From assembly GCA_025459355.1 (NCBI GenBank), contig JALOQS010000010.1, forward strand, positions 1-52,494: a stretch of 52,494 nucleotides of DNA. The letters are read 5' to 3'. A model generated the notes under the pieces. The model was not told the DNA's origin, ran no database searches, and worked only from the letters and a program-made list of their open reading frames with translations. Positions 8,728-19,563 of the stretch are shown one piece after another. The first letter of the stretch is position 1. Each line of letters opens with the position of its first letter. Position numbers and translations under genes: made by a program. The stretch comes from Pirellula sp. (GTDB lineage: Bacteria; Planctomycetota; Planctomycetia; Pirellulales; Pirellulaceae).

Positions 8728-10509
8728 CTATTTCGCCGCCGATGCTGGAACCTCGCGACGCCGTAACGCTACCACCCCCTCAACGAGCATCAGTCCCGCC
8801 AGAACCAATAACACGACGGCAATCCATGCCACGGGATCTCCGTTTATCCCTTTCGCGAATTTGCTGCGAACAATCGTCGTTAATGCCCACGAACTCATAA
8901 TGTACATCAATACAGCCGGGATCCCGGCCACAAACCAGACCCATGCCTTTCTACGCGTGCGCCACAGCCATACCGTGATCCCCAACAAAGTGAGCGCTGC
9001 CAACAATTGATTACTCGCCCCAAACAAATCCCAGAATGTTCTCCACACCGGAATCGGGTTCCCCTTAGCATCCAAGGTCTTTTGCATCACGAAAAAGATA
9101 GGGACTCCGGCGGTTAACAATGTCCCAAACCAACGTCCCGCTACACTTCGCCAACCGGTCAACTCCTGAATAATGAATCGCCCCAATCGCGTGCAGACAT
9201 CTAACGTGTCGTAAACAAACGTGTTGAACGCCATCAAAGCAAAGATGACGCCCCAAACTCTTGGTACACCAATCGACTCAACAAACGAACCAATCCCATT
9301 GGCGTAAATGAAATTGGGACTCGCACTAGCCAGACTCGAATTGACAGGTAGCAACATAACGCAACATAACGAAACGATTGCAACCATGGCTTCCAACAGC
9401 ATTGCGCCGTAACCAATTGGCTTTGCAGCTTTTTCACTCTTTAATTGCTTGGAGGTTGTCCCTGAACAAATCAAAGAGTGAAAACCAGAACAAGCGCCAC
9501 ATGCAATCGTGATGAACAAAAAGGGCATGATTGGTTTGTCTGAAGAAAACAACGATCCCTTGAACGCTGGCTGCTCGATCGTTTGCCCACCCAGCATGAT
9601 TCCGACCGCGCCTGCACCGAGCGCTGCATAAAGAAAGTATCCACCTAACTGACCGCGTGGTTGCAACATTAGCCACATCGGAGTCATAGACGCGATGGCA
9701 CAATAAAGCAACAGAAAAACATCCCAAATGCGAATCGCGTAATCGGCCGCTTGAGCTGGTGTTAAGTCGCTGTTGATTGACATCAGTATCGCATCGACAT
9801 TTAAGGGTATCAGCGGACCAACCCAAATCGCGACGACGACCAACGGCAGAAACAACCATGTTGCAGTTTGCATCGATATCTTGCCGCTACGTACCACGAG
9901 CCCCATGATGACGGGTAGCGTTAGATACAACAATGACGATGTTGCGACTCCGCCAGATTGAACCAGCAGCGTTGCATTGGGATCTGCCTTGGCTTCGGCA
10001 ATCGATTTGTAAGTTTTTTCCGTTGATAAATCGAGAGCTCCTACAAACATCGTTGCCGTAATGTCCGTGAACGCAACGACGATATAGACCAATGCCAACC
10101 AAACAAATGTGAGAAACAACAGATACGCTCGACGACTGATGTGAATGCGAACGACTTCGAGAATCGATGCCGCTTTGTGCCTGATCGATGCAACCAGAGT
10201 CGCAAAGTCATGCACACCACCAACGAATATCGCGCCCATCAATATCCAAAGTAACGCGGGTACCCAACCAAAAGCCACCCCTGCCAAGATAGGACCGACA
10301 ATAGGCCCCGCTGCCGCAATGGCTGAAAAATGCTGACTCAGTAACGGTGCCGTGTCGCATGGCGCGTAGTCGATGTCGTCTCTCATTGAGATTGCAGGTG
10401 TCGGGCTGCTGTCATCCAGCTTGAACAACCTCGCCAACAATCGACCGTACGTAAAATAGGCAATACTAAGCAACAGGGCCGAGCCAACTACGATCGCCAA
10501 CAATCCCAT
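8728..10509 (-). CDS. cstA: Carbon starvation protein CstA family transporter
   Basis: 593 aa polytopic protein; YTYGRLLARLF, QHFSAIAAAGPIVGPILAG, GGVHDFATLVASIRHKAASI are CstA hallmarks. Confidence 0.93.
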   Translation of the reverse strand: MGLLAIVVGSALLLSIAYFTYGRLLARLFKLDDSSPTPAISMRDDIDYAPCDTAPLLSQHFSAIAAAGPIVGPILAGVAFGWVPALLWILMGAIFVGGVHDFATLVASIRHKAASILEVVRIHISRRAYLLFLTFVWLALVYIVVAFTDITATMFVGALDLSTEKTYKSIAEAKADPNATLLVQSGGVATSSLLYLTLPVIMGLVVRSGKISMQTATWLFLPLVVVAIWVGPLIPLNVDAILMSINSDLTPAQAADYAIRIWDVFLLLYCAIASMTPMWLMLQPRGQLGGYFLYAALGAGAVGIMLGGQTIEQPAFKGSLFSSDKPIMPFLFITIACGACSGFHSLICSGTTSKQLKSEKAAKPIGYGAMLLEAMVAIVSLCCVMLLPVNSSLASASPNFIYANGIGSFVESIGVPRVWGVIFALMAFNTFVYDTLDVCTRLGRFIIQELTGWRSVAGRWFGTLLTAGVPIFFVMQKTLDAKGNPIPVWRTFWDLFGASNQLLAALTLLGITVWLWRTRRKAWVWFVAGIPAVLMYIMSSWALTTIVRSKFAKGINGDPVAWIAVVLLVLAGLMLVEGVVALRRREVPASAAK

Positions 10510-10733
10510 GGATGCGTTCTCAATTCCATTCCAAAAAACGATGTGATGCCCGCCGCGTGGACCGGGTATCTATAGAGACTAAGTTTACCACATCGCGAGA
10601 AACCAACCAATGTCGGCTTGAGGAGAAAGCAGCTTTCGGTCGCATTCGGTATCTCGGAACAATTCCCGAACGACACACGCTATAATCGCCTACATGATCG
10701 CGCAACTTTCCCTTGAATAATGGAACCTCTCCC

Positions 10734-12035
10734 GTGAAAAACGCATCGAATCGACGTCGGTTCTTGTCCCAAACAATAGCCGCTTCTGCTGCTGCTCCCG
10801 TTCTTAATTCTCTCATTTCAACCTCGCAAGGATCGTCGCCGATTCGCTCAGCCAACGAACAAATTCAACTTGGCATTATCGGGATTGGACCTCGGTGCAT
10901 TTACGATCTCAAAGCAATCTTACCCTTTGACGATGTTCGCTGCGTTGCGATCGCTGATGTGCAAGCAAGCCGCAGGGATGCTGGCAAAAAATTGGTCGAC
11001 GACCACTATGGCAACACCCAATGCGCACTCTATCGCGATTTTCGGCAGCTATTGGATCGCAAAGATATCGATGCGGTGTTGGTAGCGACCGGCGACCGCT
11101 GGCACGCGGCGGCTTCCATGCTGGCTGCGAAGGCTGGCAAAGATGTATACAGCGAGAAGCCGTGTGGGATCACCATTAACGCCTGCCAAGAATTGGCCGA
11201 CACAATCCAAGCAGAAAAACGTATATTCCAAGCTGGCACACAGAGGCGAAGCGTTCCTAACTTTCAAAAAGCGGTCGAACTGGTCCACGCAGGCAAACTT
11301 GGAAAGCTACAAACCATGTACGCTTCGGTCTATGTGCCCGTGCTCGACAATTCTTGGCTACCCGCTCAGCCTCTACCCAATCGAGATATCGTCGATTGGA
11401 ATCTTTGGTTGGGACCCGCTCCCTGGCGGCCCTTTAACCAAGCGTATTGTGATGGCCAATGGCGAGGCCAATGGGATTTTGACTCGGGCGCGAGACTACT
11501 GGATTGGGGCGCGCACACTGTTGACCTTTGTCAGTGGGCTAATCAATCGGACCATGAAATGCCGATCGAGTATGAGCCCAGCGACGATAAGATTGTTTGC
11601 ACCTATGCCAATGGGGTAAAACTAATCATCGATTTTCTGAAGGATCCTTTTGGGAACCGAGCCCCTAACTATGAAACGCGACTGGGAACATGTCCCGTCC
11701 GCTTCGTCGGCGATCAAGGGTCTGTCGAAACGGGCGATTCGGGCGAGATGCTAGTCACTCCGGACTCGTTGCAAAAAGAGATCACCGAAGACACGAAACG
11801 AGTCAAGGGTTTAGATGTGTCGGCTCATGCGAGAAACTTTTTCGATTGTATGAGAAGCCGAAAACTAACCGTCGCAAATCATGAGGTCATGAGAAAATCC
11901 CACATCGCATGTCACGTGGCAGCTATTGCGTGGATACTAAAGCGAAAGCTAAAGTTCGATCCCGTCAAAGAAGAATTCGTCGACGATGCCGAAGCCAACC
12001 TCTTGCGGAACCGCCCCGAACGACGATGGGCTTAG
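10734..12035 (+). CDS. Gfo/Idh/MocA family oxidoreductase, Tat-type signal
   Basis: ORF 10713..12035; probable GTG start at 10734 gives MKNASNRRRFLSQTIAAS (twin-Arg). Rossmann GIIGIGPR, EKP motif (DVYSEKPCGIT). Confidence 0.88.
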   Translation: MKNASNRRRFLSQTIAASAAAPVLNSLISTSQGSSPIRSANEQIQLGIIGIGPRCIYDLKAILPFDDVRCVAIADVQASRRDAGKKLVDDHYGNTQCALYRDFRQLLDRKDIDAVLVATGDRWHAAASMLAAKAGKDVYSEKPCGITINACQELADTIQAEKRIFQAGTQRRSVPNFQKAVELVHAGKLGKLQTMYASVYVPVLDNSWLPAQPLPNRDIVDWNLWLGPAPWRPFNQAYCDGQWRGQWDFDSGARLLDWGAHTVDLCQWANQSDHEMPIEYEPSDDKIVCTYANGVKLIIDFLKDPFGNRAPNYETRLGTCPVRFVGDQGSVETGDSGEMLVTPDSLQKEITEDTKRVKGLDVSAHARNFFDCMRSRKLTVANHEVMRKSHIACHVAAIAWILKRKLKFDPVKEEFVDDAEANLLRNRPERRWA

Positions 12036-12187
12036 ACATAACCCCAGCCGATTTGATCGGGCCAAGCCAAACGCTTAATGGCTCCATCGGTTAAACGCCT
12101 AAACGATAACAGTAGTAAACAGAAGCAGAATGCAGAGCAAAGTCTGGAACGGCGAAACGTACCGCGATGAATTCGGGATGTTCGATT

Positions 12188-13615
12188 CTAAGCTACAATT
12201 TCGTTTATGACTTTGCCGTGAACATCTGTGAGACGGAAATCTCGGCCGGCATAACGATAAGTCAATCTTTCGTGATCAATCCCCAACAAATGAAGCATCG
12301 TGGCATGCAAATCATGGACACTGGTTGGCTTATCGACAGCTCGGAAGCCGAATTCGTCGGTCGCACCATAAACAGTCCCTCCTTTGATCCCTCCCCCAGC
12401 TAACCAAACACTGAACCCATAATGGTTGTGGTCACGACCCAACGTCGATTGACCATCGCCGGACAATTCCACGGTCGGTGTTCTTCCGAATTCACCACCC
12501 CACACAATAAGGGTATCTTCGAACATGCCTCGCTGCTTAAGATCACTCATCAGTGCCGCGATGGGCTGATCTATTTCTGCCGATAGCTTTCGGTGACTCG
12601 CTTCGATCGCGTTATGATTATCCCATGGCTGACCAGCCCCGTGCCACAACTGTACGTAACGAACACCTCGTTCTAATAACCTGCGGGCAATTAAAGTTTG
12701 CCGACCATGCACACCATCGCCATACGAATCCAATGTCGATTTGCTCTCTCCACTGAGATCAAACGCCTCGGATGCATCCTTTTGCATACGGAACGCTAAC
12801 TCAAAGCTCTGGATTCTGGCATCCAGTCGCTCATCAAACCGCTGGCTTCGATGCAGCTCGTTGAACTGGCGAAGCAAATCCAACTGACGTTTCTGGTCAG
12901 CGTATTTGATCCGCGGATTGGTTATGTTCTCAATCAATCGCTCCACCTCGCGATGTTGAGGATCTACAAAGGTCCCTTGAAACGCGCCTGGCAAAAAGCC
13001 TGACTGCCAATTCTCCGCGTCCTTGATCGGATAACCGAACGGGCACATGGCGATAAAACCTGGCAGATTTTGATTCTCCGAACCTAATCCGTATAGCACC
13101 CACGACCCCACACTCGGTCGTGGCTGAACGGAATCGCCACAGTTCATGAGCATCAGCGACGGTTCATGATTGGGCACTTGCGCATACATGGATCTAATCA
13201 CCGCAATATCATCGATATGGGCTGCCGTTTTTTCGAATAACTCACTGACCTCGATCCCGCTCTGACCATATTTCTTAAAGGCGAAAGGGGAGGGAAACGC
13301 GGCACCGGTCTTTCGCTCCGTGGTCAACGTGTCACTCAACGGCTTGCCAGCATGAGTCACTAACGCGGGCTTGGGATCGAACGTATCAACGTGCGAAGGA
13401 CCACCGTTGAGAAAAAAATGGATCACCCTCTTCGCCTTAGGAGGATGATGAGGCAACGACAACGATCCCTGGGGCTTGGACAACGGTGTCTCCGCTCGTA
13501 ACGCTGACTCCAACATCGTGGTTAAAGCGACACCCCCGAGACCCAACGATGACTGAAACAGCATCGATCGACGATCTAGGTTCTGTTGGAACATTTGGCC
13601 ACGAATTGGTTTCAT
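12188..13615 (-). CDS. DUF1501 domain-containing protein
   Basis: 475 aa; DRRSMLFQSSLGLGGVAL leader, VIHFFLNGGPSHVDTFDPKP, WGGEFGRTPTVE, RDHNHYGFSVWLAGGGIKGG typical of planctomycete DUF1501. Confidence 0.92.
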   Translation of the reverse strand: MKPIRGQMFQQNLDRRSMLFQSSLGLGGVALTTMLESALRAETPLSKPQGSLSLPHHPPKAKRVIHFFLNGGPSHVDTFDPKPALVTHAGKPLSDTLTTERKTGAAFPSPFAFKKYGQSGIEVSELFEKTAAHIDDIAVIRSMYAQVPNHEPSLMLMNCGDSVQPRPSVGSWVLYGLGSENQNLPGFIAMCPFGYPIKDAENWQSGFLPGAFQGTFVDPQHREVERLIENITNPRIKYADQKRQLDLLRQFNELHRSQRFDERLDARIQSFELAFRMQKDASEAFDLSGESKSTLDSYGDGVHGRQTLIARRLLERGVRYVQLWHGAGQPWDNHNAIEASHRKLSAEIDQPIAALMSDLKQRGMFEDTLIVWGGEFGRTPTVELSGDGQSTLGRDHNHYGFSVWLAGGGIKGGTVYGATDEFGFRAVDKPTSVHDLHATMLHLLGIDHERLTYRYAGRDFRLTDVHGKVINEIVA

Positions 13616-13655
13616 ATTGCTTCGAACTCGGAAGGAAATTTCAAAATCATAATCG

Positions 13656-16600
13656 TCAGTCTACGAACAGGAATTCGTTTGAGCACATGAGTACATGGAC
13701 GAATTGCTCCCACGGGCTGAGTTTGTACTCCTCTGGTCCTCTAAAATCAGACTGAGAATTCCAAACTGGCTTCTCATCGGTTGCCGTACCCGAGGACGTA
13801 GCGGATTCGGCAGTCGCTACTTTGGTAATGACAGGAGCCCACAAAAACTGATCCGTGTTTAACTCGGAGACGATATCGACCACAAAATTGAGGCGATCAC
13901 CTTGTTCGAGGTGAATGTCCGTGAGATCAAGTCGACTTTCTGAAGCCTTTAGCTGCACCGATGTCAAAAGTTTGTCTTCGTTGTGAAAGATATGGAACCG
14001 AACACCGTCCGCAATGTCGGGTTGATGTTTAGCCAGCGATGCAATGGACACGGTCATTTTTTCGGGAGCGGTCCAACGGCGCACTACCGCATGTGACAAA
14101 TCATTGCCAGGATGACCTCCCTCGGCCGTTAACTGAGCCCAACCAAATTGGGAGTCTGGCCAGCTGGAGCCTCCTTGCCAAGCCGTTCCATTAAAGTGCG
14201 GAAGCGGTTTGAACTCGGCCATGGATTTGGCGTTAACGTCCAGCTTACAAACACCGTAAGTCCAAGGGTCGATCTCCCTGGATTCGATCGCTCCAGTTTG
14301 CTCGGCCGATTTCAGAAATTGCAATCCGATTTGCGTTTCCTGCTCCGTGGGCTGTCTTTGGAAAAGAATTGGAAAGAGTTGCGTTATCGCTGTCTCGTAA
14401 TCTAGCGGCGATTCCTTGCCCAGCGAGTCCCCGCTCAAAGACTTCCCGCCTAAAGACTTCTTGGCGACGGCTCTAACGTTATTGGCAACAAAGGAATTAT
14501 TGAGAAAGTAGAGGGACTGCTGCGGAATTGTTGTTTCACTCCGCCGACCGATCGAAAGATCTGGGTTCGCAAAATCGAAAACCCGTAGTGCATTGGGCAA
14601 GAATTGACGATCGACAAATCCATACAATGCGCGACGCGTGCTCCCCTCGGACCCCGCCACACGTCTCTCTTGTTCGAAGCGGGGTGTTATCTCTAGCCGT
14701 CCGCTAACGCTCAAGATCGTGTCGCATTGTTCCTCCCATCTCAATCGACGCGGCGAGTGCCTCCAAACAAGTCGATTTTCTGGGTCTGCATCAAGAAGCT
14801 TTGTGATGGTCTCTCGATCCGTGACGTCAACACCGCTTGATAATTGATACGCCCTCGAAAGAACAATTTTCCGAATAATCGACTTCGTACTCCAGCCGTT
14901 TTGCACGAGATCATTTGCAAGCCAATCAAGCAATTCGGGATGGCTCGGAGCATCAGATCGCAATCCGAAGTCGCTCGTTGATTTAACGATACCTTGACCG
15001 AAGAAATGTTGCCAAAGTCGGTTCACCCAAACTCGTGATGTGAGCGGGTTATCGGAACGTGTAATTTGGTCCGCTAGCTCCCATCGACCACTACCAATGC
15101 GAAACGGGGTTGGCGTGCCGTGTTGATCTTGTGGAAACATGGTCAAGTAATGCAGATCCACCACTTTTCCTTTGTTGGCTGGCACACCACGTTTAAAGAT
15201 TCTTGGCAACACAATTGCCTGCCGATCAAACAATCCGACAGCCACGCGTTGATTGGGATTGCTGTTAATCCGCCATCGATCAACCTCCCCCTGAAGACGC
15301 CACATTTCGGTACATGTCGCCGAATCAAAAAACCCTTCGATCGATACGATCCCTTCGTCAGGGACTTCGCACGGAGACGAGGCGCTGTACAACAACCTGA
15401 CAAACGGTTCAGATTGCAGCGATCGCGAGCTAGCCATCTTGGCATTGAGTTCATTAGCCCCCACGGACTCTCGCTCTTCTCGAACTTTGGCTAACACGAG
15501 ACCGTAACGATCCGCTACCTCTCGCAAACTTTGGGGTGGATTACCAAACTCGCGTGCTATCCAAGGATGGATCGACGGATCCGACTGGATAGATTTCACG
15601 ATCTCCATCGCACGCGCTTCGAATTCCTCGGCAGGCAATGCAGAAAACAAAAACCATGGCTTGAAGATCGCTTGGTCGGAGTGATTTTCAGAAGAACGCA
15701 CCGAGGCCAAGTAACGTTCCCAACGCCTTACAAAGGCAGGTATCAGATCGTTCACCGCGAACACTTGATCGAACCCCTCTTCGGGGAACTTGTGAAGCTC
15801 ACTTTGCGAGTAAAGATAATCGGCCAATCTCGTTCTCACACGATTCGATGCTTCTTGCCGACTCTTGAGCAACTGTTCGTTTAACGTTGCCTGTCTCTTA
15901 ATAAGTTCAGCCCTCCACTCAGCATTTGATGCGGGGGGAGATACGACATCGTCAACGAGTTCGATCTGTCGTTCTGTGCTGTTATGGAACACACCATAAA
16001 ACGAATAATAATCCTCGGTCGGAATCGGATCGTATTTGTGGTCGTGACATCGAGCACAGGAAACCGTCAATCCTAAAGTCGAACGTGTTACGACATCGAT
16101 TCGATCATCAATGATGTCGTGCGTGACACCCAGAAATCTTCGGCCTAATGTCAAGAACCCCATGGCAGCTAAGTGCGACGGATCGTGCGAGGCATAGCGA
16201 TCCGCTGCTATCTGGTATTGCAGGAATCGATCGTAAGGCAGATCGGAATGAAATGCGCGAATGACCCAGTCGCGGTACGTGTTGGCGTGCACTTGGAATC
16301 GCTCCTCGCGAGCATAGACGTACCCTTTGGTGTCGGAATATCGCGCGATATCTAACCACATTCGCGCCATTTGCTCACCGAATTGAGGCGAGTTTAAAAG
16401 CTCGTCAACAATCGAGGCATACTGCTCAGGTGCAGGATTCTGTTCAAACTGGAGAACCTTTGAATAATCTGGGGGCAATCCCGTCAAATCGAATGAGAGT
16501 CTTCGGATCAATGTCTTCGGATCTGCCGGCTTCAGTGGGCCAATACCCGCTTCACGTCGCTTGAGATCAAGAAAGTCGTCGATGGTTAGATTCGAAGAAA

Positions 16601-17078
16601 CCTGGGATCCGAACAGTGATGAAAAATCTTGTGCAATGGGTTGAAACGCCCAATGCTTTCGGCTGCTCCCCTGGTCCTCATCCGAATTCGATCCATTCGC
16701 ATCGATGGTCGGCCATTTTGCGCCAGCCTGGATCCAAATTTTCAAATCAGCAATTTGACCGTCTGTTAATTTGTAGTCAGGTGGCATCTCCAGCCCGTCT
16801 CTTCGCTCAACCGCTTTCATCAACAAACTGGCAGAGGGGTCACCCGGCACAATGGCGGGACCGTTGTCGCCACCTTTGAGAATCGCAGAGAGCGAATCCA
16901 ATCGCAATCCGCTCCATTGCTTTTTGTCACTGTGGCAAGAATAGCAGTGCTCGTGAAGGATTGGACGAATCTTGGTTTCGAAAAAGTCGAGATCGTTCTG
17001 ATCAGCTCCTGCGGAACGAATCAGCACTACACTGCAAACGACAATCAGAACAAGGGAGAGGGAGGGTCGTATCATCAT
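13656..17078 (-). CDS. PSCyt1/DUF1549/DUF1553 (PSD1) planctomycete cytochrome c-type protein
   Basis: 1140 aa; signal peptide, HEHCYSCHSDKKQWSGLRLDS haem site, CARCHDHKYDPIPTEDYYSFYGVF, NRLWQHFFGQGIVKSTSDFG. Confidence 0.92.
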   Translation of the reverse strand: MMIRPSLSLVLIVVCSVVLIRSAGADQNDLDFFETKIRPILHEHCYSCHSDKKQWSGLRLDSLSAILKGGDNGPAIVPGDPSASLLMKAVERRDGLEMPPDYKLTDGQIADLKIWIQAGAKWPTIDANGSNSDEDQGSSRKHWAFQPIAQDFSSLFGSQVSSNLTIDDFLDLKRREAGIGPLKPADPKTLIRRLSFDLTGLPPDYSKVLQFEQNPAPEQYASIVDELLNSPQFGEQMARMWLDIARYSDTKGYVYAREERFQVHANTYRDWVIRAFHSDLPYDRFLQYQIAADRYASHDPSHLAAMGFLTLGRRFLGVTHDIIDDRIDVVTRSTLGLTVSCARCHDHKYDPIPTEDYYSFYGVFHNSTERQIELVDDVVSPPASNAEWRAELIKRQATLNEQLLKSRQEASNRVRTRLADYLYSQSELHKFPEEGFDQVFAVNDLIPAFVRRWERYLASVRSSENHSDQAIFKPWFLFSALPAEEFEARAMEIVKSIQSDPSIHPWIAREFGNPPQSLREVADRYGLVLAKVREERESVGANELNAKMASSRSLQSEPFVRLLYSASSPCEVPDEGIVSIEGFFDSATCTEMWRLQGEVDRWRINSNPNQRVAVGLFDRQAIVLPRIFKRGVPANKGKVVDLHYLTMFPQDQHGTPTPFRIGSGRWELADQITRSDNPLTSRVWVNRLWQHFFGQGIVKSTSDFGLRSDAPSHPELLDWLANDLVQNGWSTKSIIRKIVLSRAYQLSSGVDVTDRETITKLLDADPENRLVWRHSPRRLRWEEQCDTILSVSGRLEITPRFEQERRVAGSEGSTRRALYGFVDRQFLPNALRVFDFANPDLSIGRRSETTIPQQSLYFLNNSFVANNVRAVAKKSLGGKSLSGDSLGKESPLDYETAITQLFPILFQRQPTEQETQIGLQFLKSAEQTGAIESREIDPWTYGVCKLDVNAKSMAEFKPLPHFNGTAWQGGSSWPDSQFGWAQLTAEGGHPGNDLSHAVVRRWTAPEKMTVSIASLAKHQPDIADGVRFHIFHNEDKLLTSVQLKASESRLDLTDIHLEQGDRLNFVVDIVSELNTDQFLWAPVITKVATAESATSSGTATDEKPVWNSQSDFRGPEEYKLSPWEQFVHVLMCSNEFLFVD

Positions 17079-17173
17079 GGCGGGTGGGTTTGGTAGGGAG
17101 GGATGCCTAGCATTATAGCCGAGATTGATGCTCTGATGTTATCCGCCCGCGATAACTAAAGCAACAATTCGTC

Positions 17174-18061
17174 TCAGAGGGATTCGACTTCGTAAGTCCA
17201 GACTCGAAAGGCAGTTAAACGATTCTCGCCGAAAATGGTTGTGAGCGCGACATCCGCCGCATCACGACCTCGTGCAACCAGAACTCGACCTATCCTGGGG
17301 GTATTGTTTCGTGCATCAAAAGTGTACCACCGATCATTGAGAAACACCTCGAACCAAGCACTGAAATCCATCGGCGCATCGCTTAGAGGGACACCTATAT
17401 CTCCGAGATAGCCAGTACAGTATCGGGCTGGAATGTTACAGTTTCTGCAAAATGTGATTGCTAAATGGGTGTAGTCGCGACAAACTCCCACGCGCTCGCG
17501 AAAAACGTCAAGTGCCGTTCTTGTTGCTCTCGCTCGGGTGTAGTCAAAGCGAATCGCTTGGTGAACATAATCACAGATTGCTTGGACTCGCTGCCAGCCA
17601 GGAATCGTGCTACCGAAAAGTGACCAAGCAATGTCTTTTAGTTCGCTATCCACCTCGCAGTATCGACTCGACAACAAGTAGACGAGCACCTCGTCAGGTA
17701 GATCTTGAACAGGATGCTGCACCGCAAATGGATCATGATGGTCAGGCAAACCGTCATCTTCGACGGTTGCATTGCTCGATATTTTGAGGGTCCCCGAGTT
17801 TGCGAAAAGACGTCCACAGCGGTTGCCATACATGTCTCGATATTCGCGTACACCTAGACTATTGCTCGCCGGCCATTGCTCGGCAGACCACTGTTCGGCA
17901 GAACGAAGGGTGCTCAGTCGCGTCGGATGAAGAAAAAGCATCGTCATTAATGGAGATGCTTGCGGTAATTCGAAAACTATTTCAAAACCGACCGTTATCA
18001 GCACTGTTATAAATCCTTCAGGAACACTGGTTCCAAAAATGACAAGCACTGTTTTGGGCAA
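17174..18061 (-). CDS. Transglutaminase-like protein (possibly inactive)
   Basis: 295 aa; RERVGVCRDYTHLAITFCRNCNIPARYCTGYLGDIG and MDFSAWFEVFLNDRWYTFDARNNTPRIGRVLVARGRDAADVALTT. Exact start uncertain. Confidence 0.85.
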   Translation of the reverse strand: MPKTVLVIFGTSVPEGFITVLITVGFEIVFELPQASPLMTMLFLHPTRLSTLRSAEQWSAEQWPASNSLGVREYRDMYGNRCGRLFANSGTLKISSNATVEDDGLPDHHDPFAVQHPVQDLPDEVLVYLLSSRYCEVDSELKDIAWSLFGSTIPGWQRVQAICDYVHQAIRFDYTRARATRTALDVFRERVGVCRDYTHLAITFCRNCNIPARYCTGYLGDIGVPLSDAPMDFSAWFEVFLNDRWYTFDARNNTPRIGRVLVARGRDAADVALTTIFGENRLTAFRVWTYEVESL

Positions 18062-18407
18062 TGTCAGAAACAGGGCCTGAATGGGGCAAACCAGGCGAAT
18101 GAGTCAATCAAGATTTTGCATGCCCATCACCGAAGGACGGCATTCCCAAGATTAACGAGCCATCCCAACTCGTTCGTTCTACACCCATTACGTTCGCGAT
18201 CATGGAAAAATATTCGAAAAATGTTCCAAGTCCTTCAGATTGTTTCTACAGCAATCGGGGTCGAAAGCGGCCGAACAAGGAGTTGTCCCTTGCTTTCAAA
18301 CGCTGTCGTGGTACGTTCAGGTAGATCAGCGGCGGACTGGTTGCCCCTTCTTTTGGAGATCTGCGATTTTCTGCCAGATGATCACCTTACTCACCCAGGA
18401 GGTGAAA

Positions 18408-18830
18408 ATGACCGCTTTAATGAAATTGCCCCGCTACGTGTTGAGGCATGATCTCGCTGCAATAGGCCCAGCGAATCAAGATCCCGATAACAGCCAACCA
18501 GCTTGCGTAATTTACGGATTCTCGGACAAACCCGATTATGATCTTTTCCGTAGCCAGGATACGCGTCTTTTAAAACCCTATCCATTGGTGGCTCGCTTTC
18601 TGATCGATGAGCTGCGAAATGGTTCGACTGCCAAACAGCTAATTGTGCTGAATGCATCGAGCCCCAGCCAAGAGTCCGTCTATGCAGTGGGTATGAAAGA
18701 AGTGCTCGATGCGTTCAACGATAAGCTAGACCATGTCGAAGCGTCCCATGAATTGAAGATCAATCAATCGAATCAAATGTACCAACTGAAACGCATTGAG
18801 AACAACCAACCAGCGTCGGCGTTGTACTAG
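18408..18830 (+). CDS. Hypothetical protein (140 aa)
   Basis: ATG at 18408 preceded by a strong SD (CAGGAGGTGAAA), inside ORF 18240..18830. Confidence 0.6.
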   Translation: MTALMKLPRYVLRHDLAAIGPANQDPDNSQPACVIYGFSDKPDYDLFRSQDTRLLKPYPLVARFLIDELRNGSTAKQLIVLNASSPSQESVYAVGMKEVLDAFNDKLDHVEASHELKINQSNQMYQLKRIENNQPASALY

Positions 18831-18837
18831 GTGACCT

Positions 18838-19164
18838 ATGAAAGACGACCAAGACAAATCGATCCGATTGATTGAAATGATCGGCGGACCATTCGATGGA
18901 CGATGGCAAAAACACAAGTTGCCCGTTCAAAGTCTGCCACGAGAAAGCGTCTGGCTTGTCTGCGACGAAGCCTTTCGACTTATGGACTCCGAGACTTTAC
19001 CGCGCGAACCGCATGAATCTCATGGCCAGCTAACGAGCGTCGCACTCTACCGACTCGTCCACACAGACGGCAAATCGAATTACACGTACTCCGGTGCTAT
19101 CTCACCACGGATGTTTTGCAGTTTGCTTCAGAAAGTGGACCACGATTCGAGACGAAAAGAGTAG
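18838..19164 (+). CDS. Hypothetical protein with GGPFDG motif (108 aa)
   Basis: SD-like AGGTGA 6 nt before the ATG; begins 8 nt after the previous stop. MKDDQDKSIRLIEMIGGPFDGRW... Confidence 0.6.
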   Translation: MKDDQDKSIRLIEMIGGPFDGRWQKHKLPVQSLPRESVWLVCDEAFRLMDSETLPREPHESHGQLTSVALYRLVHTDGKSNYTYSGAISPRMFCSLLQKVDHDSRRKE

Positions 19165-19563
19165 CGAGTCACTCGAAACAGCCATAGAAGAAAGCATCTT
19201 CTAGGGCGATGACTTGGTTTCGTTCCACCTATCATGCAGGCCGTTCAAGCGAAACATGCAGCCCGGCCAAGCGAAAAAAGTGGCAAAGGCGTAAACAAAC
19301 CAGAATTTATTTGTCCGCAGTTGAAACGTCTTGGTTGATCGCTGGTGACCTAGTTTTCTTACAACTTGTCGCAATAACACTTCGTTTTTCGTGTTTCTCA
19401 TTGGATTCCGCCGTCAGATGCCGTTGATTTCGAGCTCTAGCCAGAGACTCCGGGCAAAAATATTGAGCTTGCTTTTTTTGAGCAAAAACGACACAGTTTC
19501 GCAAAACCATGATTGCTGAATTTTTGTATCGAGTGATATCGTCCTCGGGGATTCTGCGAATCG

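Noticed and set aside
9352-9373. caacataacg tandem duplication in cstA
   Set aside because: Only two 10-bp copies within a coding region; not distinguishable from chance.
12188-17078. DUF1501 plus PSD1/cytochrome gene pair as a novel system
   Set aside because: Very common paired arrangement in planctomycetes; not new here.
19165-19563. 400-bp intergenic region as a possible ncRNA, including short TTGCT-TTTTTTG-AGCAA hairpin
   Set aside because: Stem only 5 bp and no recognised RNA family; overlapping short ORFs on both strands are unconvincing.
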